DNA of 64,000 nucleotides from assembly GCA_033964015.1 (NCBI GenBank), contig CM066913.1, forward strand, positions 17,569,854 through 17,633,853, read 5' to 3'. Position 1 is the stretch's first letter. Every line of letters starts with the position of its first letter. This stretch comes from Scolanthus callimorphus (taxonomy: Eukaryota; Cnidaria; Anthozoa; Actiniaria; Edwardsiidae). Position numbers and translations under genes: made by a program. This document shows positions 36,586-48,638 of the stretch, one piece after another. The notes under the pieces were generated by a model. That model worked only from the letters and a program-made list of their open reading frames with translations, ran no database searches and was not told the DNA's origin.

Positions 36586-38632
36586 AATTCCAGAAAATAT
36601 ATGTACCCGGGGATGGCCAGCATTTGGAAATTCTGAATGGGAGGGGGGTTTTCAAGCTCAGAAATTCTGGATGCATGGGGAGGGAGGGCGGGGGGGGGGG
36701 GGGGGATGGTCAAAACCTAGTGCCGCCTGTGGTGGGGGTACATATATTTTCTGGAATTGCCCATGATGGGTTATCAGGCAGTGTATCCATGGGGATTGAA
36801 AATTTTGTATTTTTCCCTCTTTGTCTATATGGCATACTTGTGTCTAAAATTTTTGTGCCTTTGGACAATTCCAGAAAATATATGTACACCCGGGGATGGC
36901 CAGCATTTGGAAATTCTGAATGGGAGGGGGGTTTTCAAGCTCAGAATTCTGCCTGCATGGTTTTTTTTTAAGCTGGAGCTATTGTAGGTTAACCTCTCAG
37001 GAATTCTATATGCATGGAGGTGGGGGTAAGCCATTTTGGAAATTCTGGATGCATGGGGAGGGAGGCGGGGGGGGGGGGGGATGGTCAAAACCTAGTGCCG
37101 CCTGTGGTGGGGGTACATATATTTTCTGGAATTGCCCATGATGGGTTATCAGGCAGTGTATCCAGGGATTGAAAATTTTGTATTTTTCCCTCTTGGTCCA
37201 TATGGCATACTTTGTGTCTAAAAATTTTTGTGCCTTTGGACAATTCCAGAAAATATATGTACCCGGGGATGGCCAGCATTTGGAAATTCTGAATGGAGGG
37301 GGGTTTTCAAGCTCAGAATTCTGCCTGCATGTTTTTTTTTTTGAAGCTGGAAGCTATTGTAGGTTAACCTCTCAGGAATTCTATATGCATGGAGGTGGGG
37401 GTAAGCCATTTTGGAAATTCTGGATGCATGGGGAGGGAGGGCGGGGGGGGGGGATGGTCAAAACCTAGTGCCGCCTGTGGTGGGGGTACATATATGTTCT
37501 GGAATTGCCCATGATGGGTTATCAGGCAGTGTATCCATGGGGATTGAAAATTTGTATTTTTCCCTCTTGGTCCATATGGCATACTTTGTGTCTAAAAATT
37601 TTTGTGCCTTTGGACAATTCCAGAAAATATATGTACCCCGGGATGGCCAGCATTTGGAAATTCTGAATGGGAGGGGGGTTTTCAAGCTCGGAATTCTGCC
37701 TGCATGGGGGTTTTTTGAAGCTGGAAGCTATTGTAGGTTAACCTCTCAGGAATTCTATATGCATGGAGGTGGGGGGTAAGCCATTTTGGAAATTCTGGAT
37801 GCATGGGGAGGGAGGGCGGGGGGGGGGGGATGGTCAAAACCTAGTGCCGCGTGTGGTGGGGGTACATATATTTTCTGGAATTGCCCATGATGGGTTATCA
37901 GGCAGTGTATCCATGGGATTGAAAATTTTGTATTTTTCCCTCTTGGTCCATATGGCATACTTTGTGTCTAAAAATTTTTGTGCCTTTGGACAATTCCAGA
38001 AAATATATGTACCCGGGATGGCCAGCATTTGGAAATTCTGAATGGGAGGGGGTTTTCAAGCTCAGAATTCTGCCTGCATGTTTTTTTTTTTTTGAAGCTG
38101 GAAGCTATTGTAGGTTAACCTCTCAGGAATTCTATATGCATGGGGGTGGGGGTAAGCCATTTTGGAAATTGTGGATGCATGGGGAGGGAGGGTGGGGGGG
38201 GATGGTCAAAACTAGTGCCGCCTGTGGTGGGGGTACATATATTTTCTGGAATTGCCCATGATGGGTTATCAGGCAGTGTATCCATGGGGATTGAAAATTT
38301 TGTATTTTTCCCTCTTGGTCCATATGGCATACTTTGTGTCTAAAAATTTTTGTGCCTTTGGACAATTCCAGAAAATATATGTACCCCGGGGATGGCCAGC
38401 ATTTGGAAATTCTGAATGGGAGGGGGGTTTTCAAGCTCAGAATTCTGCCTGCATGGGGGTTTTTTGAAGCTGGAAGCTATTGTAGGTTACCTCTCAGGAA
38501 TTCTATATGCATGGGGGTGGGGGTAAGCCATTTTGGAAATTCTGGATGCATGGGGAGGGGGGGGGGGGGGGATGGTCAAAACTAGTGCCGCCCGTGGTGG
38601 GGTTACATATATTTTCTGGAATTGCCCATGAT
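36586..38632. repeat. Tandem array of six MITE-plus-spacer units (~375 bp)
   Basis: Each unit holds a MITE bounded by GGACAATTCCAGAAAATATATG and its inverse CATATATTTTCTGGAATTGCCC, then a spacer of about 100 bp (GATGGGTTATCAGGCAGTG ... TGGCATACTTTGTGTC). Units start at about 36586, 36861, 37238, 37612, 37989 and 38360; the first is short (275 bp). Each has a G run of variable length. A single dispersed copy of the same MITE, in opposite orientation, is at 45471-45712. Confidence 0.9.
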
Positions 38633-39580
38633 GGGTTATCAGGCAGTGTATAATCCATGGGGATTGAAAATTTTGTATTTTTCCCTCTTGGTCATATAAT
38701 GGTTTCCATTGTGCTTTTGATAAAGAATTATCCAACTTCACTATTGCTTGGCTTGGATCTATTGTTCAAACTAGCATCTAAATAACACAGTATAGAGCCC
38801 CTTGATGGAAATCCGCTGACTCAATATGGAGTAGCCGGCCCATAGTGCAGTGACTACCCATGGAGGGGACTCAGAGCGATGGGCACAGAAAGAAGTACGT
38901 TAGAGAATGTTGGAAAGGTTTCCATTTCTCTTTGATAATTTTTAACTTAAGAACACACATTGAGAATTACAAAGTTACTCAAAGTAGTAAAATCTTACAT
39001 ATCCATGCTTTGCCAAATGGTATACTTCAGTCTAAAAATTACCCCTATGTGTTTATCAGGCAAACCCTAGACTTGCTCAAAGTCAACCTCTCATAGGATA
39101 CAAGCAAGCAAAAATTTGAAGGACTTTGAGGAAGTCTAGGCATAACCCATGGGGATTGAAAAATGTGTCTTTTCATTGTCAGTGGTATATTGGTTTCCAT
39201 TTGTGTTTGACATAATTGTCAATGCTTTAGATAACAATTTTACCGTCTTCACTATTGCTTGACTTGTATCTATAGTACAAACTAGCATCTAAGGCTACAT
39301 TCCATTATATGGGGTGGGGGGAGGGGGGGGGGGGGGGGGGGGCAGGTGAAATTCTTAGGGGATACACACATCTTTCTGTTGAATGAGGAGGATGCAACTA
39401 ACTTGTTCTAAGTTCTGTTACATTTCCAGTCATATTGTAAAATTGAAATGTCAACAATTTTTCTTGGGAAGAATGCCCCCACAACCACATTGAAGAATAA
39501 TATAATTCCTACATGGTTAGAGCCTCCAATTGTAATCGGGTGACTCAAACAGGCCTGACAACTTAGTACCAACTGGGGGG
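38633..39580. other. Unassigned repeat-derived stretch
   Basis: Contains two related blocks, 'aactagcatctaa' with preceding 'cttcactattgcttg', near 38736-38780 and near 39248-39292. Also holds long G runs near 39315-39342. No coding exon recognised. Confidence 0.45.
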
Positions 39581-39589
39581 GGGGGGGGG

Positions 39590-39760
39590 GGGGGGTTCAA
39601 AGCTGTAAGCTAGTTTAACCTCTCAGGCATTCTATATGCATGGGGGTAACACATTCTGTATGCATGGGGTAAACATTTTGGAAATACTGGATGCACAGGG
39701 GTCAACAACTAGTGTTGCCCATCCCCAGGGCACATATATTTTCTGGAAATTATTAATTAA
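39590..39760. mobile_element. Decayed copy of the array MITE
   Basis: Shares GGCATTCTATATGCATGG, TTTTGGAAATACTGGATGCA and CACATATATTTTCTGGAA with the units at 36586-38632 but has lost its left end and many internal bases. Confidence 0.6.
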
Positions 39761-40543
39761 TATCAGTGGGATTGGTGATTTGGAGCTCCGCTTTTAGGCA
39801 GTGCCTAAATCTATATATTAGATTTGAGTTTCGCGCGCGAAAGTATTCGAATGCTCAGGCTCGAATGCTCGTATACCAATGACACAACAAAATAGAGAAT
39901 ATCCTACCTTATCTTTGCGATTTTAACGATTTTTCCATTGATCTGCGATTTAATTTTAGGCTGGATCTCACAAATGTTCGCGTGGCGAGAAAGTGGGAAC
40001 CCTGTGGATGACGAATTTTCGCGGGCATCCTAGTTCTAAAAATAGACACTTTTAATACTGTGATTCGGGCGTACATAGTAAATATGGAAACTCTTGGTAA
40101 TCCACTCTTGCTACTATAGGTTTTGTTCAGAATTGGTGTAATCACTATGCGATTGGTTTCACTACAGAGTCATGAAATCCGCTCCATTTTCTTTTGTTAG
40201 TATAAGTCAACTAACACAGACACTTTCTTTACCGTAAAAGCAGCAGCAAAATCGCAAAGTCTTTTTTTCTTTTGTGCATTTTTCTTCTTTCTCCCTTTCT
40301 TTTTCTCTTTCTATTCTATTCTATTTTGGCACTTCGCACGTAGAAAAATATATCACAATCCCATATCCCGATCCAGCCGGTCCGCATTCCCTGCTTCCAA
40401 CTTCTTGGCCGCGCGAGGTCCGGGGTCAACGACCCCAGACCCCAGTGAAGCGTGGCGCGAAGAATCGAACTCCATTTGACTGTTTTGATACCTCGCTTGC
40501 TTTACCACGTGAATCTCACCAGAAAACTCTCGACTCAGATAAA

Positions 40544-43500
40544 ATGTTCCAACAGCAAGTGCATTCCGAGGTAAGTTTACCAAGATGACTAACTGACGAT
40601 GCCAAATAGCTAGTCAGGACTTGACGGAGGTTGTAAATTCTGAAAAACAATTGAATTCAAAGCCCCCTATAAACAAGAGAAGCTACGTGTAGGGTGTATC
40701 TGCTCTGGGAATAAAGTTGCTATACTCCTCCCTCTACGCCCGGGGAAGGATATTTATCTCACTTTTGAAATCCTGAGGCCGAGGGTAGTCAGTTGCCTGT
40801 TTTCCAAGGCGGACAAAATCATTTCAATTTGCATTTTGGACAATGTGCTGAGGTTGGTTGGACTGCTTGAAGGCATTTTAATTATCTCGGACACCCATCT
40901 GTACAGGAGTATGCTACAGCAGAAGGTAGTTGAGAATTTTTTGGACCATAGTCTTTGTGGAGCTTGGAACACTGAAATGAAAATTTATGAAAATTCCAAA
41001 TGTCTATGACTAGCAAAATCACAAAAGCTAGTCATATGGAACTTGCTTACTACAATCCTGTAAGATTATGATCAAATTCTCCCACAGTGGGGTGTTAAAA
41101 TAGCACAATACAGAATACCGAGTTAAGACTGTAGACATACATGTATAGGGTTCTTTGGTTGATATATACCAGTAGGGTAGTATGTGCCACTGCAAGCTCC
41201 AAATGTGTCCAAATGTGACCCAGTTCTAAAAAACAATTTCCATAATAAAATATACCCTGTTCTATGAACCGGACATACAGTAGGCAGTTGCTTGAAGTGG
41301 GGACGCATTTTGCCCTCCAGTTGAGAAATTTTCATACAACATTTTACTGCAATCCACCCCTCCACTCTTGTTTATCATGTTCCGTCACCTCTGGTAATTT
41401 GCTTATTCTACAAGTAGGGGTGGTGAATGGTCAATGCGAGAAATTCTGAGAACGCTGAGAACACTGTTTTCAAAATCCGAGATCGAGAACTCGATTCGAG
41501 ATTTGCCATAAACACAACAAACAGAAAAATCCGAGATCCGAGACGACCTGAAAAAAAAAAACTGAGATCCGAGAACGACAAATTTAAAAATCTGAGAATT
41601 CGATAACACCTAAAATTTCGGGAGGAAAACAGTTTTTTTTTCGAGGGACCATTCGCCACCCCTACAAGTCAAAGTGTAGTCCACCATGCAAGGTATGAAC
41701 TTGACATGTTCTACCCCATCCAGGACAGATTAGATACAAGTCATGTTCAGTAGGTTCAACAGCTTATTATCCAAGGGGAGAGACAGAAGCCAATGAATGG
41801 CCTCTATCACTTTATTTTACTTTTCTCACTTGTTTCAAGATGGAGCTGATACCACCAGTTGTCACGACCCACTGGCTCCATAAGCAGCTGAGTGAGGGGG
41901 CAGGTGGTAATCTAGTTGTGCTGGACACTACATGGTACTCTGCTAAAAATGCTATGAATGACTTCAGGGAGTAAGTGAGCTATTTTGTGCAGATAACATA
42001 CATGTACATGCATATAGAGCTGATTCCATGACTGTACAGGGCTGGGAAAACATTTTGGACACATTTCAATTTTAGTCAGGTAGAACACGTTTTCTGATTG
42101 GCAGAGAAAGCTGTGTTTTTCTAAGTTATAAATGCACAGGAACTAATAATACTAACTATTACATTTGTTTGTGTGTGGGGGGGGGGGGGGGGGGAGGGCT
42201 ATGAGTTTCAAGCTTTCCTTAAAGTATCTTCCAACAACATGCATTATCACCTTATTGCTTCAGTAATCCACAATTTTTATGTCTTGTTCTGGTAGACAAC
42301 ACATTATGGGTGCTGTGTTCTTTGACCCATTCTTCGGGACAAAACAGAGTCCCTTACATCCACGCCCACTTCCAGATGCTCAGACATTTGAGATAATGGC
42401 CAGAGGTGCTACTGTCTGTAATGATAGCCATGTTATTGTGTGTGAAGGCTGCCCTGATAAGTATGGATTTTTGTTGGGTCAAGAGTCTACATGATGTTTA
42501 AGGTACAGTTAAGTGTGAGGGTCATTCCACGGTATTTTGAGCCTGAACATCATTTTTAAAATGCATAAATATTAGGCTCTTTTCCAGAGAAACTTAGAGG
42601 ACAATGTCTGAAGTTTATTTTATTACTATTTTTTGCTCTTACTAGCGGCACTGATGAATAAATTAGCATCATTTATCCAAATTAGGTAAAATGCTGTTGC
42701 GGAGTCTACATTCAATTCTGCTTGTTGAAGAAAATAATAAAACATTAACAGTTTGAAACTTAGATAGACACAATCTATAATGGTGCTCTCTCTAAAACAC
42801 ATAGCAGTCTAGGCTGTTTAGCTTGAGCTTGGGAGAATTTGCTGTCCAATGAAGAATTGTAGACTCCGCGACGATTTTGGTACTTTTAGTTTTAATAAAA
42901 GTTACAAAATAAACATTTTTTGCTGAAAGTTTGTAAACTTCTAATTTATCACTGTTGTAAAATATATATGGAAGAAATTATTTAAAATGTATTTCCTTCG
43001 AGTAATAACAAGTAATTAATTTTCGTTGCAGAGTCTACATTTTGTTGCTGAATCTACAACTTCTTCTGGACTGCTAACTAGAAAACTGTTGAATTTGTTA
43101 GTAGTAGTTGTATTATTGTTGTGTAATACTTAAGTGACTACCAAAATTAGTGCTGGAAAGGTTGCAAGACTATTAAATTAGTATATTTGCATTGCAGGAT
43201 ACCAAGCTTGTTTATTTGTAGACTCCGCAACAGTAGACTCCGCAACAATTCCCAAATTTTAATTCTGATCACCAAATAGCTGGACATTTACTGGAAAGGG
43301 ATGATATTGATTTATTTGGAATTTTCTATTTAATTGAAGTACACTGATAGGATTTTTTGTATTTTTGCCCTAGTTTTTCCTCTTGTGCCCTATTGTAGAC
43401 TCCGCAACGTAGACTCCGCAACAACACCAGCCTTTATAAAATAAATCGTTTCTCCAAAAAAAAAATAAAGCAAGAAACTCTCTGTGTTTAAATAAACACA

Positions 43501-46294
43501 GATCAATGCCTTTCTTTTAACAAAAACCACTATTCAAAACAGCTGAAAAAATTCACAGAGATTTCTAGCTGAAGTTACCTTGTTGGAAATCAAAGTTCTT
43601 CTGAGTAGACTCCGCAACACCCATAATCAATAGAATATCTTGGAACCCCTTTAACTAGCATGATGGTCAATTCCACTGTATAAAGCAATTATGCTCTTAT
43701 ACCCTAGACATGTAAGTCACTTTGACTGAAGTTCTAGATTTGAAGTTATGATGCCTCAAATCTCTCTAAATGTAGACTCCGCAACATACGGTTTACTGTG
43801 GAATGACCCGTGAGCTTTAAAAGAAAAGTATGGACTTCTTCTGGAATTTCCAGTGAAACACAGTACACAGTGATTGTAATGGAAATAAAAGGAAAATTGA
43901 GCCTCCATTCAAGGGAAAGTCTATTCCCTTCTGTTATGGATTTTTTTCTGGAATCAAACAATATTTTGTTTTGCATGTCTTTTTTCTAGCTGTTTGGGCA
44001 CAATAGAGTGTCAGTATTAGATGGCGGATTAGAGAAATGGAGGGCAGATGGCTATGAAATGACAAATATGAGCATGAAGAAAAAGGTAATAAAAGTAATT
44101 ATTGCATAATCCTTTATTCCTTTTATTCTAAAAATTGTTAGTTAGTAGAATATTGAATAATTCATATTTACAGTGAAAACACTCTAACCACAAAGGCTTG
44201 CATGAGTGCTTTTTTTAAGGGTTACTGGTAAATTTAACATCTTGTTGCCCCTCCCCATCATATGTGGCGCAGAGCTCCAAATCATACCCTTATCTGTTCA
44301 TTCCATTTTATGGTAGGCTGGTGACTTCACTGCTAAGCTAGTAGATAGATGGATGATGAAATATGAAGATATGGTTGACAATCTTACAACTCAAAAGTAT
44401 CAAGTACTGGACAGCAGACTTTCTAATCTCTACCAGGGTAACCCTGATGGTATGTGATCTTGCTTTGACATTGTACCAAGCTCAAAACAAAAGATAAAAA
44501 ACAAGAACCCTGTAAAGAAGATGATAGGGCCATTGCTAGAAAAGTGTGTTCTATGACACACTATAGTTTGTTCTATGCATTTCAGATCCCACATCTGGTC
44601 ATTACCCTTGTGCCGTAAACGTTCCATTTTCTACTCTGTTTGATGAACAATCACGTGAGATTAAGAAAGTAGAAGAACTCCATGAAGGTGAGCTTTTTAT
44701 TTATGTACTTCCCTCTCCCTCCCTCCATCGGTCTGTCCACCCACCCAGGGGCATAGCCAGGGGGGGGGGGGGGGCAAGGGGGTGGTGGCCCCCCTTTCTC
44801 GGGAGATTTTCCATACATTTATTGTATTTGCTCCCTGATTTGCTGGAGGAAATTTGAAATTTTCGTCCATGTTTTCACTATTGGGCCCCCCCGCAACCAA
44901 AATTACTGGCTACACCCCTGCCACCCATCCATCCATCCTTTCCGACTGCCCATCCACTGGGATATAAAAGCTTGTTAAGTCTGTGACAGAAATTCTTTTA
45001 AAGACATGCTTAGTATGCTCATTTGAACCCACGTTTGGGTTTCTGATTGAGATGTTGTTGCAGATTTAGACTGCTTGCAGCAGTCTTCTTTTACAAACAA
45101 CTGTAAAAAGGAGAATTACCTTCTTTGGCACATGCAATATCTGCGGCAATATCTACATTTGAGCAAGTTTTTGATCCGAAATGTCACACTGAATTTTTGC
45201 TCTTAGAATTTTTGGTAAGAATGTATGAGATTTTGAAAGGAAAATAGATAGTTATTAAATCTCTATGAAACTTTGTGGTCAATGAATGCCCTTTTGTTTT
45301 GGTGCAGTGTTTTCAGGTGCTGGTGTCCAATGAATAACCCGATTGTGACAATGTGTAGCAGTGGCATGTCTTCATGCTCATTAGCTTTAGCTCTGCAGCT
45401 TGTGGAGCACCAGATGTTGCTATTTACTTTTAAGTTTATCTGCCATTATGACTGCATTTTTATTATTATTGGGCAATTCAGAAAATATATGTACCCCCAT
45501 CACGGGCGGCACTAGTTTTTGACCCCCCATGCATCCAGAATTTCCAAGATGGCTTACCCCCCCCCCCCCCATGCATATAGAATTCCTGAGAGGTTAACCT
45601 AGCTTCAAACCGCCCCCCATGCAGGCAGAATTCCGAGCTTGAAAACCCCCTCCCATTCAGAATTTCCAAATGCCGCCCGTCCCCGGAGTACATATATTTT
45701 CTGGAATTGCCCATTATATTTTATGCATTTTATAATTTCCCATGAATCCTGCTGCTGGGAGACTCAGCAGCACACGGCCAATCAGAATACCATTGTTTAT
45801 CATCCAGTCAGTATTGCATTTGTTTGCCTTCAGTACTTGCTTGCATGTATTCTGGGGATATTATTGGAATAAAAGGATTGCAGACACACAAAACCACCTT
45901 TACAAGGGTCCCTTTCTAAGGCTCGAACATTTCTTGAAATCCCCTTATTATAGGGACGAAAAAGTTAGAGAAACACAAAATTTGCCATCCACATCCTTCC
46001 GGGAGGCATAAAATTTACAAACTTGATAGCCTTATTGTCGCAATTTGTAACGTTTTGCTCTGAAATTTTACAATTTTACTAAGTTTATAAGGTACTCTTT
46101 TCATCAGCTTCCTTGACAGATTTTCTTTCTGTTGCCTAATTTGAAATACCGTACCAAAACCTTGACAAGGTCTATTTGTATCGGAAAATGATACTTTCCA
46201 GTTAAAATCTATAGAAGAACATTTTAAACAATTAATTGTTTAATTGGTGGTTCTTGTATTTTAGGGAGGCTTTTCTGAATGGAAGGGAAAGTAG
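40544..46294 (+). CDS. Rhodanese-family sulfurtransferase (thiosulfate / 3-mercaptopyruvate type), eight exons
   Basis: Exons are 40544-40570, 41840-41970, 42296-42502, 43990-44085, 44317-44449, 44586-44687, 45308 to about 45427, and 46265-46294. Phases join correctly apart from the breaks below. The product is about 282 aa, close to the ~297 aa of the TST/MPST family. The N-terminal rhodanese domain includes VVTTHWLHKQL, HIMGAVFFDPFFG and NRVSVLDGGLEKW. The C-terminal domain includes KYQVLDSRL, GHYPCAVNVPF and the active-site loop MCSSGMSSC, whose first cysteine would carry the persulfide. The end is GGFSEWKGK. Apparent one-base losses occur near 42480 (before RVYMMFK), near 45326 (between GAGV and PMNN) and near 45395 (before CGAPDVAIY). 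The exon 7 donor is also not canonical. Activity would be sulfur transfer in cyanide/H2S metabolism. Either a decaying gene or sequence errors. Confidence 0.8.
41416..41662. mobile_element. MITE in intron 2 of the sulfurtransferase gene... start of next exon side
   Basis: The element lies between exons 1 and 2. Ends are AGGGGTGGTGAATGGTC and GGACCATTCGCCACCCC. TACAAGT flanks both sides (41409-41415 and 41663-41669), a 7-bp direct repeat. The interior repeats GAGATC(C)GAGA-type blocks in both orientations. hAT-like by duplication length, tentatively. Confidence 0.75.
42519..43809. mobile_element. Intronic DNA element with ~10 copies of a 14-bp motif
   Basis: Ends are GGGTCATTCCAC and GTGGAATGACCC, flanked by GTGA at 42515-42518 and 43810-43813. 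The motif GTAGACTCCGCAAC, or a one- to three-base variant, occurs in reverse orientation at 42696, near 43025 and near 43044. It occurs in forward orientation near 42860, 43219, 43234, 43395, 43409, 43605 and 43772. No open frame of note. It lies between exons 3 and 4 of the sulfurtransferase gene. The superfamily is not assigned; the 4-bp duplication and many internal binding-site-like motifs are the only clues. Confidence 0.75.
44748..44920. mobile_element. MITE of the GGGGC(G/A)TAGCCAGG family
   Basis: GGGGCATAGCCAGGGG and CTGGCTACACCCCTG are inverted termini; a G run and TTTCTCGGGAGAT block are shared with 32560-32708. Lies in intron 6 of the sulfurtransferase gene. Confidence 0.65.
45471..45712. 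mobile_element. Single copy of the MITE amplified at 36.6-38.6 kb
   Basis: Starts GGGCAATTCAGAAAATATATG and ends CATATATTTTCTGGAATTGCCC. Internal blocks CATGCATCCAGAATTTCC and CATGCATATAGAATTCC are the reverse complement of the array units. It directly follows the damaged exon 7 of the sulfurtransferase gene. Confidence 0.85.
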
Positions 46295-47831
46295 ACACAA
46301 GCCGAATTCAACAAGGGTAATTGAAGTAGATCATAATCAACATTGAATTGTTGCATGTACGTGTTTTATGTACTTGTATAATACTATACTCATATATATA
46401 ATTATATACTCATAACATTTATATGTGCACAAAAAAATGTGGTACATACACAGATATTCAAAAATCACCTATAATATGCAATAAATAATTGGTACTGTAA
46501 TTGGCCTGTATAGTCAGCCAAAACACCACAAAGCGTTCTAATGCTTACATTTTGTACTTCAATATTTTAAAATAATTTTTATTACAAAAATGATGTGCAA
46601 ATAATAATCATGTCATTATCTGCATGCACATTAAGCTTATGTACAATATTTACAGAATGAAAAATTTCAAGAATTCACAATTTTAAATAATAAAACATCT
46701 CCAAATTGAAAGTCCCCAAGAAAGTCTCTCAAGAACTCTTTATATATATCCCTCCAATGTCTCCTCTGTAAATAAAAATTATCTTGAAATTTCTATGCCA
46801 TACCATTCGCCTTTGTCGCGCGCCGCCATTTTTTTTACAGAATGACCCGGCAAAGCAGAAAAAAGCAATGAGCAATCAACTTTTTGGTTTCTTAAATATT
46901 GGAGTTTGGTCAACTTTTGTACCATAAATTCCAGCATCAGGCTTCGCTTTCCAACATGAGCAAAACCCACGCCCTGCTTGTCCTCGGCTGAAAAAATCAA
47001 GATGGCGCTTGTGTGACAAAAGCGAATTCCACAGTGAGAAAGATAACGGAAGAAGTCGCTTTTCGTAAACCACTAATATTTTTCCTGGATACGCGCCTGT
47101 TGCTATCAAAATTATCAAATTAAGGTAGTTCGTGCGCGAGCTGACAAGGCCGTTGGGTGTTAGGACGGGTGCTGCAGTTTCGTGAGCATATCATTTAATT
47201 CCTGACAGAGTTCCATGTCTTTTCCTTGTATTTATCATGGATCTGTAAATCAGCAGACCTGCGTCCTTGATACGGCATGTTATCTACCACACTTCGTAGT
47301 GTTTCTTTCTGTACGCGGTCCAGTTCACTTTATCTTGTAGACTACGCTGTAGAGCGTCGTCGTTGGGAAAGGGCGTCTCCTGGCGAAAAAGGAAATGAAT
47401 TTTTTTGGGATGCGCAGGTTGTTATCGTTATCATTATCATTATGTCAAGTTCTTATTTTCTCCTATTTTTTGACCAAACCCTCCTTTTTTCTATTTTCTA
47501 AGCTTTGACTGCAAAAGGTAAGTGTAATCTAGTCGATTTTGTACCAAAACTTGCTACATTCCAGTAATCCTACGAGCCTGAAATTTCAAAATTTTCTCTC
47601 GAAGATATCATGCTCCTGAACAAATAGTTTATGTTTTGTCGACAAATTTGGAACAAATATGATTGAGCGCACGCACCAAAAAATACGTTTTTTACTCACA
47701 CGCGGATTCCGTCAAATACCTACGGCATTGCGGGGAAGTTCTCGAATGTAGCCCACGACCACATATCCTGGGGACCAGAGGCTGAAACTGCCCGTTTTTT
47801 CATTTTTCGGACCTCGAGCCTCTGGTTTCAG
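46295..47831. other. Non-genic or unassigned stretch
   Basis: AT-rich to about 46790, then a GC-richer patch to about 47400 (GCGCGCCGCCATTTT near 46817) that could hold a promoter or first exon of a gene, but I could not link it to an exon by splice logic. An inverted repeat of ACCAGAGGCTGAAAC type is present near 47773-47830. Confidence 0.35.
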
Positions 47832-48339
47832 GGTAACGACCACATTGATCAGAAAGGATTTTTCATTAACGTTTTACTATCTTACCGTTGTGAGAAGTCT
47901 TCTCTTCATGGCGTCTGTACAGTGCGAGAGGTAGAACTTCTTGGAGATCATGATGCATTCTGCGCCATTACTAACCTTTTAAAAGAACGCCAAATCGTGA
48001 TCAATTATGTAACCGGCTTCTGAACTCGTGAACTGACGTGGCGGGAAGAAAATGAGCCAATCACAAACGTTTCTTTGGGAGACGCTAAGGATTTGAATAT
48101 ATCAGACATACTTACTAGACTAAGACTGGGCTGGTCATCAAACAACATGGCCTGTACACCCTTTGGGGAAAACAAGGTAAGAGGTTTTAAAACATCATAC
48201 TTAAATGGGTGGAAATACACTTTGAATGCCACGATGAATCTCGCCGTACTTACAAAAGTATCGCCTTTACAGAGTTTGGCAACTTGTACGAACATGGGAT
48301 GAAGATCAGCTTCCGTGATTCTCAGCTCACTCTGAAAGT
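47832..48339 (+). CDS. Possible exons of an unidentified gene
   Basis: After the acceptor TTTCAG, a 63-codon stretch (GNDHIDQKGFFINVLLSYRC to VINYVTGF) stays open from 47832 to 48020. A second stretch (NVSLGDAKDLNISDILTRLR to TPFGENK) ends at a GTAAGA donor after 48176. A third in another frame (FECHDESRRTYKSIAFTEFG onward) ends near 48339. The residue mix looks coding, and NISDILTRLRLG loosely recalls the tail of extended Tudor domains, but I cannot assign a family. The opposite strand is also open over the later part, so this may be spurious. Confidence 0.3.
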
Positions 48340-48638
48340 GGTAATGAACATAAAACTATTACTTTTTACCAGGTTTGGTCTTGTAATGGACGATTCCAGC
48401 TATAACGCACGCGCGCGCTGCATGTCGGTAGATGTGGGGTTAGAAAAGCGCGCGCTGCATTCTGGTAGATGTGGGACGCGGCTTGGGCATTTCTGAATAA
48501 AGAAGAGCGCGCACGCTTACACATTGAACTGACAGACACTTACCTATTCTTTATGTCTGTCTTTTCTTTGTCTCACTTTCGGTCTGTCTCTGTCTCCTAA
48601 CTCACTGTCGGTCTATCTATCAAATATAACGGTTTTAC

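Larger units (their letters stand above)
34662..39822 (-). mobile_element. Possible large Helitron-like element
   Basis: The left end has AGCGGAGCTCC plus hairpin GCGGCCGAAGGCCGC and GCGGAGCACCATACC. At 39782-39822 the second terminal signature GAGCTCCGCTTTTAGGCAGTGC then CTATATATTAGA appears. Outside these, AAAAGTGTCTATTTTTAG (ends 34663) and its inverse CTAAAAATAGACACTTTT (from about 40037) form an outer inverted repeat, the same arrangement as at 19.7-21.2 kb. If the ends belong together, the element spans 5.2 kb and has captured several tandem arrays. They could instead be two unrelated fragments. Confidence 0.35.

Noticed and set aside
36486..38741. Repeated open frames of 60-155 codons
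   Set aside because: Same translation in every MITE unit, on both strands, interrupted at the variable G runs. Not a repeat protein.
48005..48295. Minus-strand 96-codon frame as a further CNBD2-like exon
   Set aside because: No acceptor/donor pair in the required phase, and the plus-strand reading looks at least as protein-like.
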